From Closterium sp. Naga37s-1 (Eukaryota; Streptophyta; Zygnematophyceae; Desmidiales; Closteriaceae): a DNA stretch of 64,000 nt. The position numbers were made by a program, and so were the translations under genes. This document shows positions 32,249 through 45,800 of the stretch, one piece after another; position 1 is the first letter of the stretch; each line of letters starts with the position of its first letter. The stretch spans positions 270,501-334,500 of the forward strand of contig CANJKZ010000509.1 of NCBI GenBank assembly GCA_947471745.1, written 5' to 3'. Below the pieces are notes generated by a model, which saw nothing but the letters and a program-made list of their open reading frames with translations, had not been told where the DNA came from and did not search any database.

Positions 32249-32580
32249 AATGCATCAATGCTGCAACCGAGGTTGATATGGTACGGAAGAGGCAAGCAAA
32301 GCTCCCCCACCGACGATGACAACCCCAATTGCATACACGAGGCACTTAGAATCACACCCCAAAACAGACACAACACGTTACACAAACGAGAGCACACGAA
32401 CTCGTACAAAAACAAGGGACAACAGTTGTTGTGAATGCTTCGAAGCTAGTGCTAGAATGCATTGATGATGCAACTGAGATTGATCTGGTATGGAAGAGGC
32501 GAGCAAAGCTGCCCCACCAACGATCACAACCCCAGTTGCATATACGAGGCACTTAGCACCACACCCCGAAACAGACACAA
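32249..32580 (+). repeat. Tandem duplication of about 120 bp, 210 bp apart
   Basis: 32249-32370 and 32459-32580 match at about 80 per cent by eye: TGCATCAATGCTGCAACCGA / TGCATTGATGATGCAACTGA, then GGTA.GGAAGAGGC.AGCAAAG and CATACACGAGGCACTTAG. Not obviously coding. Confidence 0.8.
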
Positions 32581-33179
32581 ACAATACCAACATACGTTTA
32601 CACATGTATGCACAGACACATACAGGCTCACTCACACATACACACACACGCAAACAAACACAAAAGCATACTACCGCTATTGAACATGCAATGCAAGCGT
32701 AACGAATGGAGTTCAGACATGCATAAATCATCGTTAGCCTGTCCCACATTCCCCTCCCTCCCTCCCTCGTCTCCCATCCCCCCCTCCCTTCCAATATCCC
32801 CTATTTTTTCGACCCTCCCGTATCTGTTTACCCTCTCTCAACCCCTCCCCTTTCTCCACAAGAAAAACCAAATAGTGCAGCTTGAACTCCCTGCACAAGA
32901 AAGCACAAACAGCGCATTCAGCTCACACTCCCTTGACAAGAAAGCAAAAAACAGATAATGCAGCTGACACTCCCTGCACAAACAAAAACAAAAGCAGAGA
33001 ATACAACTTGCATGAGCTGCACAGCACAGGAAGACAAATCACAGGAATTCAGCCCACCCGATGCACAAGAAACGAGGTAAGCATTATAGAAATATACTGA
33101 TGACAAATGAAGTACTTGAAATAAAGATGAGGGACGAAAACAATCAAATTTGACATCTCGCGAAGGTGATTCGGTATAA

Positions 33180-34190
33180 GACCTCATGTCTTCACACATA
33201 CCATGCCAGCATGCACGCAATACCTCGCAGCCACCCTCGCAGCCACCCTCGCCTTCACCCTGACACTCATCCTCGCACCTCAATCTCGCACTTCCTCTCA
33301 CATTCACCCTCGTACACACACTCGTATGCACCCTCAAGTGCATGCATGCACTCACTCTTGGACTCCCGCACTCATTCCCTCACACTCTCTCGCACTCACG
33401 CTCGCAACCACTCATGGAGACACAAGTACTTTCAACCGTTCTTAGACACACTCACAGAAACACACATAAACCCTCACACTCACCTACGGACTCGCGCTCG
33501 CGCTCACCCTCGCACTCACTCGAACACGCACACGACACACAGCCGCACGCACACTCCAACTCAACTCGCACTCACACCCACACTCGTACCTACAGTCACA
33601 CCCACACTCACGCTCACACTCCTTCTCGCACTCATACTCGCCCTCACTCTCCCACTTGCTCTTGGACATACTCGTGCTCACCCTCGCACTCACTCTTACA
33701 CTCACACCGCGATCACCCTTGCACTTAACATTGCAGCCACCAACTCACTCACTAAGCCTCACACTCTCGCACTCACTCTTCACTCACACAAATATACTCT
33801 CAACTCTTCGTTGACGCTCACAAAAGCACACACACCCTTGCACACATCCCGCACTCACCCTCACACACACTCGAACGCACCCTCGTGCTCCCTTGCACTC
33901 AACCTCGCACGCACACACACACACTCACGCTCGCTCTCACCCTCAAACTCGCCCTCGCACTCACTCTTAGACTTGCTTTCCCACTCGCTTTCTCACTACT
34001 CTCGCACTCACTCATGCACTTGCTCTCTAATTCAACCTCGCACTCGCCCTCCGCTCACAACCGCACTCACCCTCGAGTGCATGCGCGCATCTCACTCTCG
34101 CACTCACACAAGCACCTAGATTCACACCCGCACTCACCCTCTCGCACACCGACTCACTCTTGCAACCGCTCACACACACTCACGCCCTAA
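33180..34190. repeat. CACTC/CTCGCACTCAC-rich degenerate repeat tract
   Basis: About 1 kb of irregular 6-12-base units such as CTCGCACTCACC and ACACTCA, strongly G-poor on the plus strand. It is not an exact telomere repeat. The long open frames over it are compositional. Confidence 0.8.
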
Positions 34191-34619
34191 GCGCAAGCGC
34201 CCACGGTGCAGAGCACTAACCGCAAGCGACATAAGCGCAAGCGGATTAGGCGCAAGCGCCCACGGCACCCACGCAAACGGCGCAAGCGCGCACACACTCT
34301 CTCTCTCTCCCACACGCACTTCGTGCTCCCTCCAGCTCTTCCTTCGCTCTCGCATACGCTGTCTCACGCGCACTCTCCTGCGTGCTCGCTTCCCCTCGCG
34401 CTCCCTCTCTCCCCCTCTTCAATTGTTAGTGCAACGCAAGACGAGGCAAGTCTACACAGAAACTACAAATAAGGTAGAAAACCGATGGAATTTCATACGG
34501 GTGGGAGGAATAAACGCACCTGCAAATAAAGGTGCCTCGAAGACCAACCCGCGCTTGCGCACCAGCTCTCGTTCGCGCACCATCCTTATCCATGCTCTCA
34601 AACCTCCCCACGGCGGGAC

Positions 34620-35180
34620 GGGAGGGAGTGGCGCGGCGGGGATGAGGGAGAGGCGGCGGCGGAATGGAAGGCGGCGGCGGGATGGGAGGGAGTGGCGACG
34701 GCGGGATGAGAGAGAGTGGCGAAGCGGGATGGGAGGGAGAGACGGCAGCGGGATGGGAGGGAGAAGCGGTGGCGGGATGGGAGGGGAGTGGCGGCGGCGG
34801 GATAGGAGGGAGAGACGGCGGCGGGATGGTAGGGAGAGGCGGCGGCGGGATGGGAGGGAGTGGCGACGGCGGGGTGGGAGGGCGAGGCGACAGGGGGGTG
34901 GGAGTGAGAGGCGACGGCGGGGTAGGTGAGAGAGGCAACGGCCGGGTGGGAGGGGACGACGGCAGGATGGGAGGGAGCGGTGGCGACGGGATGGGAGGGA
35001 AAGGTGGCGGCGGGATGGGAGGGAGAGGTGGCGACGGGATGGGAGGGAAAGGTGGCGGCGGGATGGGAGGGAGAGGTGGCGACGAGATGGGAGGGTGAGG
35101 TGGCGGTGGGATGGGAAGGAATGGCGACGGCGAGGTAAAAGGGAGGGGCGACGGCGGGGTGAGAGGGAGAGGCGACGGGT
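34620..35180 (+). repeat. 24-bp G-rich minisatellite
   Basis: Unit near GGGATGGGAGGGAGAGGTGG plus CGAC, with many variants, about 22 copies. Both strands have long open frames because the unit is a multiple of three. No protein family recognised. Confidence 0.88.
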
Positions 35181-35199
35181 GTTAGGAAACACTAGTAGC

Positions 35200-36480
35200 A
35201 GGATGGGCGATGGTTGGGTTGGGAGTAGGGTTTGCGGTTGGGAGAGAAGGTAGAGAGAGCAGGTACGGGAGGAATTTGAGGAACCAAGAAGAGAGGAGAC
35301 GAGTTGGAGCTGACAGCTGGGAAAGGGAAGGAGCTTGTTGGGGTGGTTTGTCCTGCAGGTAAGTTTTTTTCTGTCAGAAAAAAAACAACGCTTGAAGAGT
35401 TCTCTGCACAGAAAAATGAAACCGATGGGGCGAATTACAAAACATAAACAGAATCTGGGCACTTCGAAAGCCAAAAAATAAATGCACCCAACATTTGGAA
35501 GCTAGTGTCACGTGAACTCACACGCGCGACACATCTGAGTCAGATGCAAAACACAAACCCAATATTGTAACGTGTAATACAATAAAGCACACCGATTTCT
35601 AGATCGTTATCCGTTCTTTAAAACTTCAAAATTGTATTTTCAGAAAACAAAATCTACTCATATTAGGGCATTAATGAGCTTGTTTGGTCACAGTATATTT
35701 AGATGTGGAAACGTAGAACAAATAATTCTTTCAGTATAATATAGTAGAAACCTTCGTTACCGGTATCTTTTATTCTACCGTACGAACGTACCTTATACGC
35801 AACCCTTCCGACGTTAGCGTCGAGTCTTGTTTTGTTATGCTGTTGGTGAGGTTTATCTTGAAAGCACACGGTATTATAATTTGAGCACTAAAGGCCCACA
35901 GTTCACAGTAATTGTATCGTCACTGTGGGAACTGAAAATGTCTTGTCTGCATCACTCTATAAATTGTGATCACTGAAGAATCAAATGCGTCACTGTAGAA
36001 ATTGTGATCAAAGGAAGTTGGGAGTGAATATTGTTCAATCGAATTTGCAGACAACGTTTATTCTGCTAGACGTAAATGATGTGTTCTATGTAATTTGTTG
36101 TTCACCTGTGTAGTCGCGAAGTGTAGATTTCTACTATTATGAAATAATGTTAGCCTCCGAAGCGCATTCTCGATGTCCTGAGCGAAGTCCTGCGGGATTC
36201 CCGAGGGATTTCCTGAGAAGTAGGTGTTCCGTCATGAATTCCTTGAGCCTGGTGTTCTGGCTTATTTTCGCTGCTCCAAGATAAATGATCCTCTGGTCAC
36301 AGCGTTTCCAGGATCGTCGTCGGAGTCAGGGACCAGACTCGCGACACCCCTTAACCTGCGATCTAAGATGGATGCCGTGAACCATGGCGGGAAAACGACC
36401 ACTGTAGAGAAGTGTGTGGAGGTTTATCAACTTCCCACTCGCTTGCCAACGCTCCGGTTAATTTTCTTCCTCTGATTGAT
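35200..36480. other. Intergenic or upstream region of the transposase copy
   Basis: Mostly AT-richer unique sequence without a long frame. It may contain the end or 5' exons of the Plavaka-like element that follows, but I could not identify them. Confidence 0.4.
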
Positions 36481-36599
36481 TTCGCAGTTCCGTCGGATAT
36501 TCAGAGTTCCTGTTCTACGCATCGTACTCTTCTTTTGCGCCTGCTCGTTTGTCCGCTTTGCCCACCTATCTGCCTCACTCTCCCTCACCCGTCAGGCCG

Positions 36600-38498
36600 G
36601 CCGCGGGGAGCAGCCTCGCGAGATTCCCCATCAGCGATCTGTACGACGTGGAGCGTTACCTCGAGGCGGTGCAGCGACAGCACGTCGTCGCCAGTCGCAA
36701 CCTCCTGGATCGGCAACACCATAATGGAGCTCCTGGCGCGCACGACGGCTCAGACCAGACGATTTTGGAAGTCATGCTCAGCTCCCAGAGGGTAGGATCC
36801 GGGGCTAGTGGGTGATATAAACACTTTTTTTTTTTTTTGCCAAGTTGATGCACGGAAGCTGCTACGTAGACGTATTCGTTTACATACGAGCTGTAATTTA
36901 GTCACACACATACACATGCACAGTGCACACACACATGCACAGTGCACACACACACGTGCACACACATACACATGTACAGTTCACACACACCCACACATGC
37001 ACAGTGCCTCCCTCTCATTCCTCCTCACTCCCATCTCCGTCCTCCCTTCTCCTTCCTTCTCATTCCTCCTCACTCCCATCTCTGTCCCCTCTTCTCCTTC
37101 CCTCTCATCCCTCCACACTCCCATCTCTGTCCCCTCTTCTCCTTACCTCTCATCCCTCCACACTCCCATCTCTGTCCCCTCTTCTCCTTACCTCTCATCC
37201 CTCCACACTCCCATCTCTGTCCTCCCTTCTACCTCCCCCTCATCCCTCCACACTCCCATCTCTGTCCCCTCTTCTCCCTCCCTCGCATCCCTCCACACTC
37301 CCATCCCTGTCCCCTCAACTCCCTACCTCTCATTACTCCACACTCCCATCTCTGCCCTCCCTTCTCCTTCTCTCTCAACCCTGCTCACTCCCATCCCTGC
37401 CCTTCCGTCTTCCTCCCTCTCATCCCTTCTCACTCTCCTCTCTGTCCTCCCTTTTTCCTCCCTCCAATTCCTTGTCAGATTGATTCCAATGTTGAAGGAT
37501 GTGTTTGGCGAATTCCAAGCATCCGAGTTCAACATCGGCAAGGTGCACGGCCTTGTGCATTTGGTCGATGACATTATACGCTCCAGTGTCCCCGTTCACT
37601 ACAACGCCAACATGTTCGAGTTTCTTCACCAACCTCTTGTAAAGAGGGCGTACCGTGCAAGCAACAAACGTGACGCTATGCCTCAAATCGTGAAGCATAG
37701 TGTCATGGCACGAATGCTGCAAGCTCTTGATTACTCGGACCACAACAAGGAGGATTCACACCATCGAATGGTCGCCCTACAAAAGGTAGATGAAGCACGG
37801 TATAACATAGTCCTCTAAACTGCTTCTAACCATCTTCTTTATGTTTAATAACAAGTGCATCCCAATCTGCACCGCAGGCCATGGAAACTGGGAGAAACAC
37901 ACTCGTGGCCACGTCGCACAAGGTGAACTGGAGGGACTCTCGATTTGTTGGCGGCGATCTCTGGCGGGAGTACGAGACAGCAGCACCTGGCGACATGTTG
38001 CAGCTCCGCGCCTTGTTGTCACAACGACAAGCCGATGGCGTTGAATTAAGCGACGAGATCCAAGTCAGAAAGGGCATGGCTATACCAGGTGATGAGGATT
38101 TCACAAGGTATTCTAGTCAAACGCACTATGTGCGGGCAACTCCAATGTTCATGAAGGCACCTTGGTTCAGTGATGTTGCTGTTTTGGGAACTGAGGTGGA
38201 AGTGTTACCGGATGGCACGAGGAAGCCCAAGGATGTGATCTGGTATGCGCGATTGCTGCTCTTGTTCGTAGTTGCACCAAAGGATCGAGCAGCAGAATTG
38301 GCGGACCAGAAGGAGCGTGCGTTTGTTAGGTTCTACCGAGTTACAGACGAGGCGCATGCATCCCATTGTCCTGTGCTAAGGTGGGAGGAACCGGATAACG
38401 AGTATCAGGTGGTAGAGATTGACAGTATTTTGAGGGTGGCTCATGTGGTTCCTGTTGCTGGGAATAAGTTTGTCATGAATAAGTTCAAATTCTATTGA
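36600..38498 (+). CDS. Plavaka/CACTA-like transposase, C-terminal part
   Basis: Probable remnant of a Plavaka-type (CACTA superfamily) DNA transposon. Exon-like pieces: about 36600-36791 (FPISDLYDVERYLEAVQRQH), 37479-37785 and 37878-38498, the last two with GT-AG borders. The second encodes FGEFQASEFNIGKVHGLVHL, then YNANMFEFLHQPL and RASNKRDAMPQIVKH, matching the late 'K.H...H......G...YN.E..E..H' region of Plavaka-type transposases as I recall them. The third runs to TGA 38496-38498 (ends FVMNKFKFY). The intron between the first two pieces holds ten 45-bp repeats. The N-terminal zinc finger and DDE core are not seen here; a separate N-terminal piece lies at 48982 on the other strand. Confidence 0.6.
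36905..36985. repeat. CA-rich short repeat
   Basis: Units such as ACACACATGCACAGTGCAC in the same intron as the 45-bp array. Confidence 0.75.
37018..37467 (+). repeat. 45-bp minisatellite, about ten copies (transposase intron)
   Basis: Unit CTCACTCCCATCTCTGTCCT followed by a CCCTTCTCC.TCCCTCTCAT type tail. It is the reverse complement of the array at 47028-48095, so both arrays have the same orientation relative to their transposase copy. Confidence 0.93.
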
Positions 38499-39840
38499 AA
38501 TACTCTTGATATACATTTTTTTTTTAGATGCAGCCTTTCACAACGGTTGCAACACTCTCATAATCAGTAGGAAAACCATGAGGACCAAATTAGCCCCATT
38601 ATCCAACAAGTACAACCATAAACTATGAAGTTGGTTCAAAAGAAATGAGTATCTGCAACTGGTATTACTAAACCTGTGAGTTCAACGTTTAGAAACACAA
38701 TCGACCTATTCTTAGCGAACCATTCTGTGAAGAGCATTTGTTGTTCATTCATCTGTTTGTTTTCTCACGCGGACCTGCGAGGATTTCAATGTCGTGACTG
38801 CGACACTGTTTTGCTAAACACTGGACATGTTATGCCGTGCGAGGTGCGAATCATATGTTTACGCTGACATTTAAACTCTCGGTAAACTAGGCCGTGGTGA
38901 CGAAATCGGTTTCTTGATATGTTTTTTTTTTTTTTTTTTTTTTTTTACACAGCTCACTCGATTGTTAACTGCGGCACTGTTTGGCAGCACTATCACTTTC
39001 GTGTTGTCTCTTTGTGCCAGCAAGTTGGTCTGTGGGCTTGGTACAGTGTACATTACAGTTTCGGTAGGATTTCTGCACCAAGTCTTCTGGTGAGCTGTTG
39101 CCTTGCTGGCAAGCCGAGGCGCTGTGCGAAAAAACAGGCGCGAAAACTGTAGCAACACTCTGACTCTGTGCTTTGCAAAGTCGACTCGGTTTGCCCTGCT
39201 GGCTAGTTGCGCGACAAAAGAGCCCACCATCGATGTGCAGTGTTGACAGCTGGATGTTTCTGACTGTTGACATGTATGTGCATCGATCAAAATGTGGGCA
39301 GGGTCAATATATTTTGTTGCGTGATTGCACGGTGCGGAACTGCAGAACCTTCTAAACATTCTTCTGTTCGACTCAAAAAAGATGTCGAAAAAAAAAATGT
39401 GTGCTGTATCTGCCCGTCCGATCTGATCGGCAGTTCGCTAAAGTCCAGAAACACCGACGTCTTCTGTCCACGTCATTCCGACCTCATTCCGTTTTGCTAA
39501 ACCGAGTCAGAAAATACACAACTTTCTGTACCGTTGGGGAAACCGCGCCATGCCCTTTTGCTCGCTAATTCGCCAGTAGCCACATTAACAGACACTTTCA
39601 CGCACCGCTTGTGCTCACAGTATCCCGCCTAAACAGATTCACAACGGTAGAAGCCAACGGGTAGCCTTTACTTCCCTGCTCTGTACCATATGCCATGTGT
39701 GCTCCAGCTATTCCTGGTGTTATGTGCTTTGGACGGGGTAATTAAAAAAAAAAGAAGTACTGCCCCACAGCCATCAATCCCGACCTTTCGTTTCCATCGC
39801 TGTCCCCACTCTCTCTCCACCAGCGGATCCTCGTCCCCTC
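38499..39840. other. Intergenic, no gene seen
   Basis: Contains A/T-runs at 38517-38526 and 38919-38946 and otherwise unique sequence. The last part may be the promoter and 5' UTR of the next gene, whose ATG is at 39841. Confidence 0.5.
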
Positions 39841-42800
39841 ATGGCTGAACTCCCTCGTGAGTTTCTGGAGGGTCGTGCCAAGAGGAAGAAGAACATCCCT
39901 GCTAGGTTTCGTAATTACGAAACAGAGTACCCTGGTTCACGCGGGCGAGCAGTAGCACATGGAGAGTTAAACAAAGCACAGAAAACTACTCAGGCAGGTA
40001 CACCAGTCAACCCTGCTCCCTTGGTTGGTAGTCCTGCACCTGCCGCAAGCGGTCCTCCAACGGTTGCAAGTGATTCAGCCGTGGTAACTAATGGTGCTAC
40101 CGTGGTTGGAGTTACTGCAACGAACGTCAGCGCAGAGAGCGTGATTGGTTCTCAGGAGGACGGCTCTCACGACAACCTTGCCGTCTCAGGGTCCGACCTC
40201 GCCGTCGTCCGCACAGGTACTATGCCTTTTCAACCCACGAAAACTATTGGTTTTCTTCTTGTGTGGTTCACTTTACTAAACCGTTTTGTTGTTTTTTTTT
40301 CTTTTTCAGGGACCCCAATCTCCTCAGACCGGAACGTGTATCATCGGGAAGTTAACACGTTCAACTCGCTGGAGTCAAGTATTCGCGTTACACTCGCTAA
40401 CATTGTGGATACGCTCGACAGCGTCAACGAGAGGCTTCGGCACACCGAAGAAACACAGCGAGCCCTCCTCAAAATCGTCACCGAACTTTCCAAAAACATC
40501 AATCTACCTAGCTGGGGGTCTGATGTTCAAGTCCAGGTGTGTTTAGTTAACCGATTCGTTAACCATTCCGTTTTCGCATCAATGGTTTCCACCATCAAGC
40601 TAACAAACTCTTCCGTTGCTCTTTGCTGCAGGAGAAGTTTGGCGAAGTGTTTGACACGCTGTTGAACGGTGCTAAGCTCGAGAATTGGAGGATCTATCAG
40701 TCCACCGAAGAGTTCAAGGCCGTTTTGTCTGATGTGCTAGATGTGCAGGTCGAAGAGGCTGCTAGGTTCAACGCTGATTTTAAGAACAAAAATTGGGGCG
40801 ATAAAATGATCACTCTTTGCAATGGCAGGAGAGGGAAGCTTAGCACCAAATTTTGGCAGTGTGCATATGCTCTTCTTAAAGATCCTCTTGACAAAGTCGT
40901 CCCGAATTGAGAGAATGAGAACGAGAATGAATGAACTATGAAATGAAGTGAGTACAAATATGAAACCCTAATTGGTTGTACCCCCTATGGGATACCCCAC
41001 TATAGCCTACACAACAGCATAAGCTATAATGTTCTGACACACCCCCATAGGCAAAGTGGGGGAGAACAAGGGGTCACAAGACCAGTCAAGCAAAGCAAAG
41101 CAAGCTCAGGGTGGATCACAAAGTCACCACACAGTCTGAGCACAGGGTCAAGGCCACACTGCCAGTTCACATGCAAGAGTACACACATATATATAAAGCT
41201 AGACAAGCAAGAGCAGGTATATATATATGTGAGAGTACAAGCAAGGTCAAGAGGAGAGCAAGTGAGGCAAGACGGGCACAAGACCCAGCTGAGTGCAGAA
41301 GCGCTGATGATCACAAGGCGGAAGTGCCTTGGTGAAGACATCAGCAGTGTTGGCCTCAGAGGCCACGTACGCAAGCCGCAACTGTCCACGTTGCTGTAGC
41401 TCACGAGCAAGGAAGTAGCGGAGAGCAATGTGCTTTGTTCTGTGCTCCAGTCGCTGCTCTCGACACAAGGCCAGCATGGCCTTGTTGTCTACGTACAGGA
41501 CTGGAGGAGAACGAGGCGGCTCTCCAAGGTCGGTCAGCAGGTAGGTGAGCCAGCGAAGCTCCTGTGCAGCCATGGCCTTAGCACCCCCAGGCCCAGCACC
41601 CCTAGGCTCCGCACCCCCAGGTACAGCACCCCCAGCCTCAGCACCCTCAGCAGCACCAGAGTCACCAGTGACCTCGACAGGCTCGACTGCGTCTACCTGG
41701 GACACACCTGAAGGGGCAGGACCCTGAGGGGGGAGGGGGTCTACCTGGGGGGGACCTGGTACCAGGAAGAGTGGGGGTGGGGGGAGGGACGGAGTGCGGT
41801 AGGGGAAGAGGCGGTAGTAGGGGACCGACTCGTCAAACGTGACGTCCTGGGAGGACAGAACACGGCGAGAGGTGGGGTGGTAAAACTGCCACCCAGGCGC
41901 GTCAGGGGGGAACCCCAGGAAGACGCAAGGAGCAGCACGAGGGGATAGTTTGTCCGCAGACAGGTCGCGGACAAACGCCCGAGATCCCCAGACCCGGAAC
42001 GCCGACGCATCGCCAACCTTCCCCGTCCACAGCAAGGCTGGGGAGGTCTCCGGCCTGGAGACCCTGGGGTGGAGGTTGATCTGATGCGCCGCGTACCTCA
42101 CCGCAAACGGCCACAGAAAATGGGGGGCAGCCGCATGCATCATAGACGTACGAGCGACGTCCATGACCATGCCAATGCGGCGCTCAGCAATCCCATTTTG
42201 CTGCGGTGAGTCCGGAAGCGTGAAGGTCTGACGGATGCCCCGTGCACGACAGTAGGCACGCAGAAGGCCAGAGGAGAACTCTCCGCCTCTGTCCGAGTGC
42301 AGACGCAGAACAGGAAAGTCCGAGCCGAAGCTCTGCCTGAGCTGGAGACGAGCTGCGCGGATCCAGTCGATCAGCACCTCAGTGACATCACCCTTGCTGC
42401 GCAAGGGGAAGACTGTGGTGTAACGCGAGTAGTCGTCAACAACGAGCAGGAAGTAGCGCTCGTGACCCTGTCCACGGACGCGGGCTGGGCCCCACACGTC
42501 CATGTGAAGTGTCTGCAACGGGGCCTCTGTCGAAGGAAACTGGGAGGAGTGAGGGGCAGCACGCTGGCGCCCCTCGACACAGGGGACACAGGCAGGGCCA
42601 GGGCCCTGAGGAAGGGGAGGGAGGGACCGGGGGAGACCGGACACAAGAAGACGGGAGGCCATACCTCTGAGCCGAAGCAGAGAGGGGTGGCCAAGGCGGT
42701 GGTGCCAGAGGAGAGTCTCGTGAGACAGGAGACGACACGAACAGGGGGCAGACTCAGGACCAGACCTGGACGCCGCAGCAAACACCTGACCCGACGTAAC

Positions 42801-45800
42801 TACCCTACCAGACTCAGCAACTGGAGGAGACGCAGTGGTCAGAGTGTACAGGCTCGACCCCGGCTGACGGGTGAACGTAGCCAGGTGTCGGCCTGTGCCA
42901 GCCTCTGTACAGTGGGTCACTCGCTGACGTGCAGGAGTGAACTGGTGGACACCCGCATCCTGTAGGTCAGCACCACTCACCAGGTTCGTCGAGAACGAGG
43001 GGAGGTAGAGACCAGACAGGGTGCCAGAGGGAGCCGCCGGACACGGGAGGACTGTGGAGAAACGAGACAGGACCGGACCCCCAGAGGGGTCAGCCAGAGA
43101 CACCGCAACCGGCCGACTAAGCGGCGTGAGTGTGGTGCGGTCCCGAAAGAAGGAGCGAGACGCCCCAGAGTCAAGAGTGAAGGTGAGGGAGGCCGAAGCC
43201 GACGCGGTACCTGAGAGAGCAGACTCACCAGTACCTGAGGACGCAGACACACCAGCACCTAGAGCAGCAGCGTCGTAAGCACCTAGGGCAGCAGCCTCAC
43301 CAGTACCTAGAGCAGCAGTCTCAATGCCCGGATCGGGCTGGAAACACCGGTAACAGTCACCCTCATCACTAATAGACACAGCATACATGGCAGAGAGAAT
43401 AGCATCAAAGTCCAGATCAAAGATGGCAACCCCCGCCCTAGACAGCTCGTCCCAGCGAGGGATCTCGGAGGCCTCCGGGAACTGGTGACGCCATGCGTCC
43501 GTCAGGCGGCCAAAGCAGCGCGGAGTGGGGTGCGCACCCCCACACTGCTCACCCGCACGGTCGCCGGTGCGCAGGACGTAGGTACACGGACCAAAACCCC
43601 CACCCCGCTGGCGTGCAGTGTACCACTCACGGAGCTGCTGAGGGGACAGGGTCGCACGACCACGCTGCTGCTGCTGGCGCGAGCCACCACCGGAGCCACT
43701 CCTCTGCAAAGACCCGCGACCAGCTCCACCGCCACCCCCACCGCCTCCACCGCCTCCGCTGCCTCCACTGCCGCCGCCGCCTCCACCGCCTCCTCCACCG
43801 CCGCCTCCTCCGCCACCTCCGCTACCACTGCCACCGCCACCGCGGCCTCCGCCTCCACTGCCGCCACCGAACCCCCCACCCCCACCTCCACCTCCACCGC
43901 TACCCCCACTCCCCCCACTGCCTCCACCTCCACCTCCACCGCCCGCTCCTCCAGCTCCCTTGTCCCCCTTGCCCTTGCCAGGGCGGCGTCTCCCGCTAGG
44001 GGCAGACGCCGCACCGACCGACTCAAGACCAAGGAGGTCGGCCGAAGCAGCAGAGGCAACAGAGGGCAGCAGGGGGGAGGGAGAACACCCCTCAAAGATG
44101 GGGGTGCGCGGGTCACCTCGAGAGGCTCCTACAGCGACTATGCTCTTTTCTATCGCGAGGAGGGCCTTCTCGAGGAGGTCTACAGTGAGTGTGGTGGAAC
44201 AGACTGAGAGAAAGTGGTCCCTGACTACTCGAAGGGAGTCAGGGAGGCGATTGACTAGGAAGTACAGAGTGATGTACATGGGGGGGGGGTTCGCGGTGCA
44301 GAAGTCAGCAGGAAGTGCAGCGCGGTAGCGAGTGTCACTAGTGCGGAGGTGCGTAATGAGGTCAGCAACGGTGGGAAAAGAAGCAAGGTCAGGGAAGAGG
44401 TACGGCAGCATGAGACGGCTCAGTGCAGCAGTGGAAGGGGAGGAGTAGCGCGCGACTACAGCGGCGTACAAGGTCTGAGCACTCTTGTACTGACTAAAGT
44501 GCGCACGCTCGGAGGTAGGGAGGTGGCGACGCACAGCAAGACGTGCAGCAGCATCGCGCGTGGCCCACTGGGAGCGAACAGTGGCGTCAGCATCAGCAGC
44601 AGGGGCAGGGGAAGCGCCAGAGGTGAGGTCAAAGAGAGAGAGGCCGTCCGCCCTATCGCACTGTAAGAACAGCTGTAGGTCATCTACCCAGACCTCAAAG
44701 TCAATGGCCCGACCCTCAGCGTCAAAAGTGAGGACACTAGGGGTAGCCATGACAGCAGTAGACCAGCAGTGCAAGGAGTAGGGGAAGAGCACGCAGTGAC
44801 AGAGGGTCTGTGCTCACCGGACAGGGCTGCTCGGGCGGCTCGGCTGCAGGGCGGCTCGGCCGCTGGGCGGCTCGGCGGCTGGGCGGCTCGGCGGCTGGGC
44901 GGCTCGACAGCTGGGCGGCTCGGCGGCTGGGCGGTCGGCTGCACGGCGGCTCGGCTGGTGGGCGGCCGGGCGGCTCGGCTGCAGCGCGGCTCGGCGGCGG
45001 GGCGGCTCGGCTGCTCTGCTGCTGGGCGGCTCGGCTGCGCTGCTGTTGGGCGGCTCGGCTGGGCCGCTGACGTAGGGCGGCTGGGCCGCTGTAGAGGAGT
45101 GGCGGGGCCGCTGCAGAAGGACGGCGGGGCCGCTGGGTAGTGAGGCGGCGGGGCCGCGAAGACGGGCGGCGGGGCCGCTGCAGAGAAGCGGCGGGGCCGC
45201 AGTGAAGGGCGGCGGGGCCGCAACGAGAGAGGCGGCGGGGCCGCAGCGAGAGAAGCGGCGGGGCCGCGAAGTCGGGCGGCGGGGCCGCTGAGTAGGGCGG
45301 CGGGGCCGCAGTGAGAGGCGGCGGGGCCGCAGCGAGAGAGGCGGCGGGGCCGCGAAGACGGGCGGCGGGGCCGCTGAGACGGGTGGCGGGGCCGCAGTGA
45401 GTGGCGGCGGGGCCGCAGCGAGAGATGGCGGCGGGGCCGCGAAGACGGGCGGCGGGGCCGCAACGAGAGAGGCGGCGGGGCCGCAGAAAAGGGCGGCGAC
45501 GGGCCGTAGGCGGCGCGAAGCCGCAGGTAAGGGCGGCGACGGGCCGGGGCGGCTCGAAGCCGCAGGTAGAGGCGGCGCGAAGCCGCGGGAAGGGCGGCGA
45601 CGGGCCTGGGCGGCGCGAAGCCGCAGGTAGGGGCGGCGCGAAGCCGCCGGTGAGGGCGGCGCAAAGCCGCGGGTAAGGGCGGCGACGGGCCGGGAAAAGG
45701 GCGGCGCGCCGCAGCCGCTAGGGCGGCTCGACGCGACCGTAAGGGCGGCGCGACAGGCCGCTAGGTGCGACTCGACGGGCCGCTAAAAAAAAAGGCAGGC

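Noticed and set aside
33180-34190. Interstitial telomere array
   Set aside because: Units are irregular CACTC and CTCGCACTCAC, with no run of TTTAGGG or a close variant.
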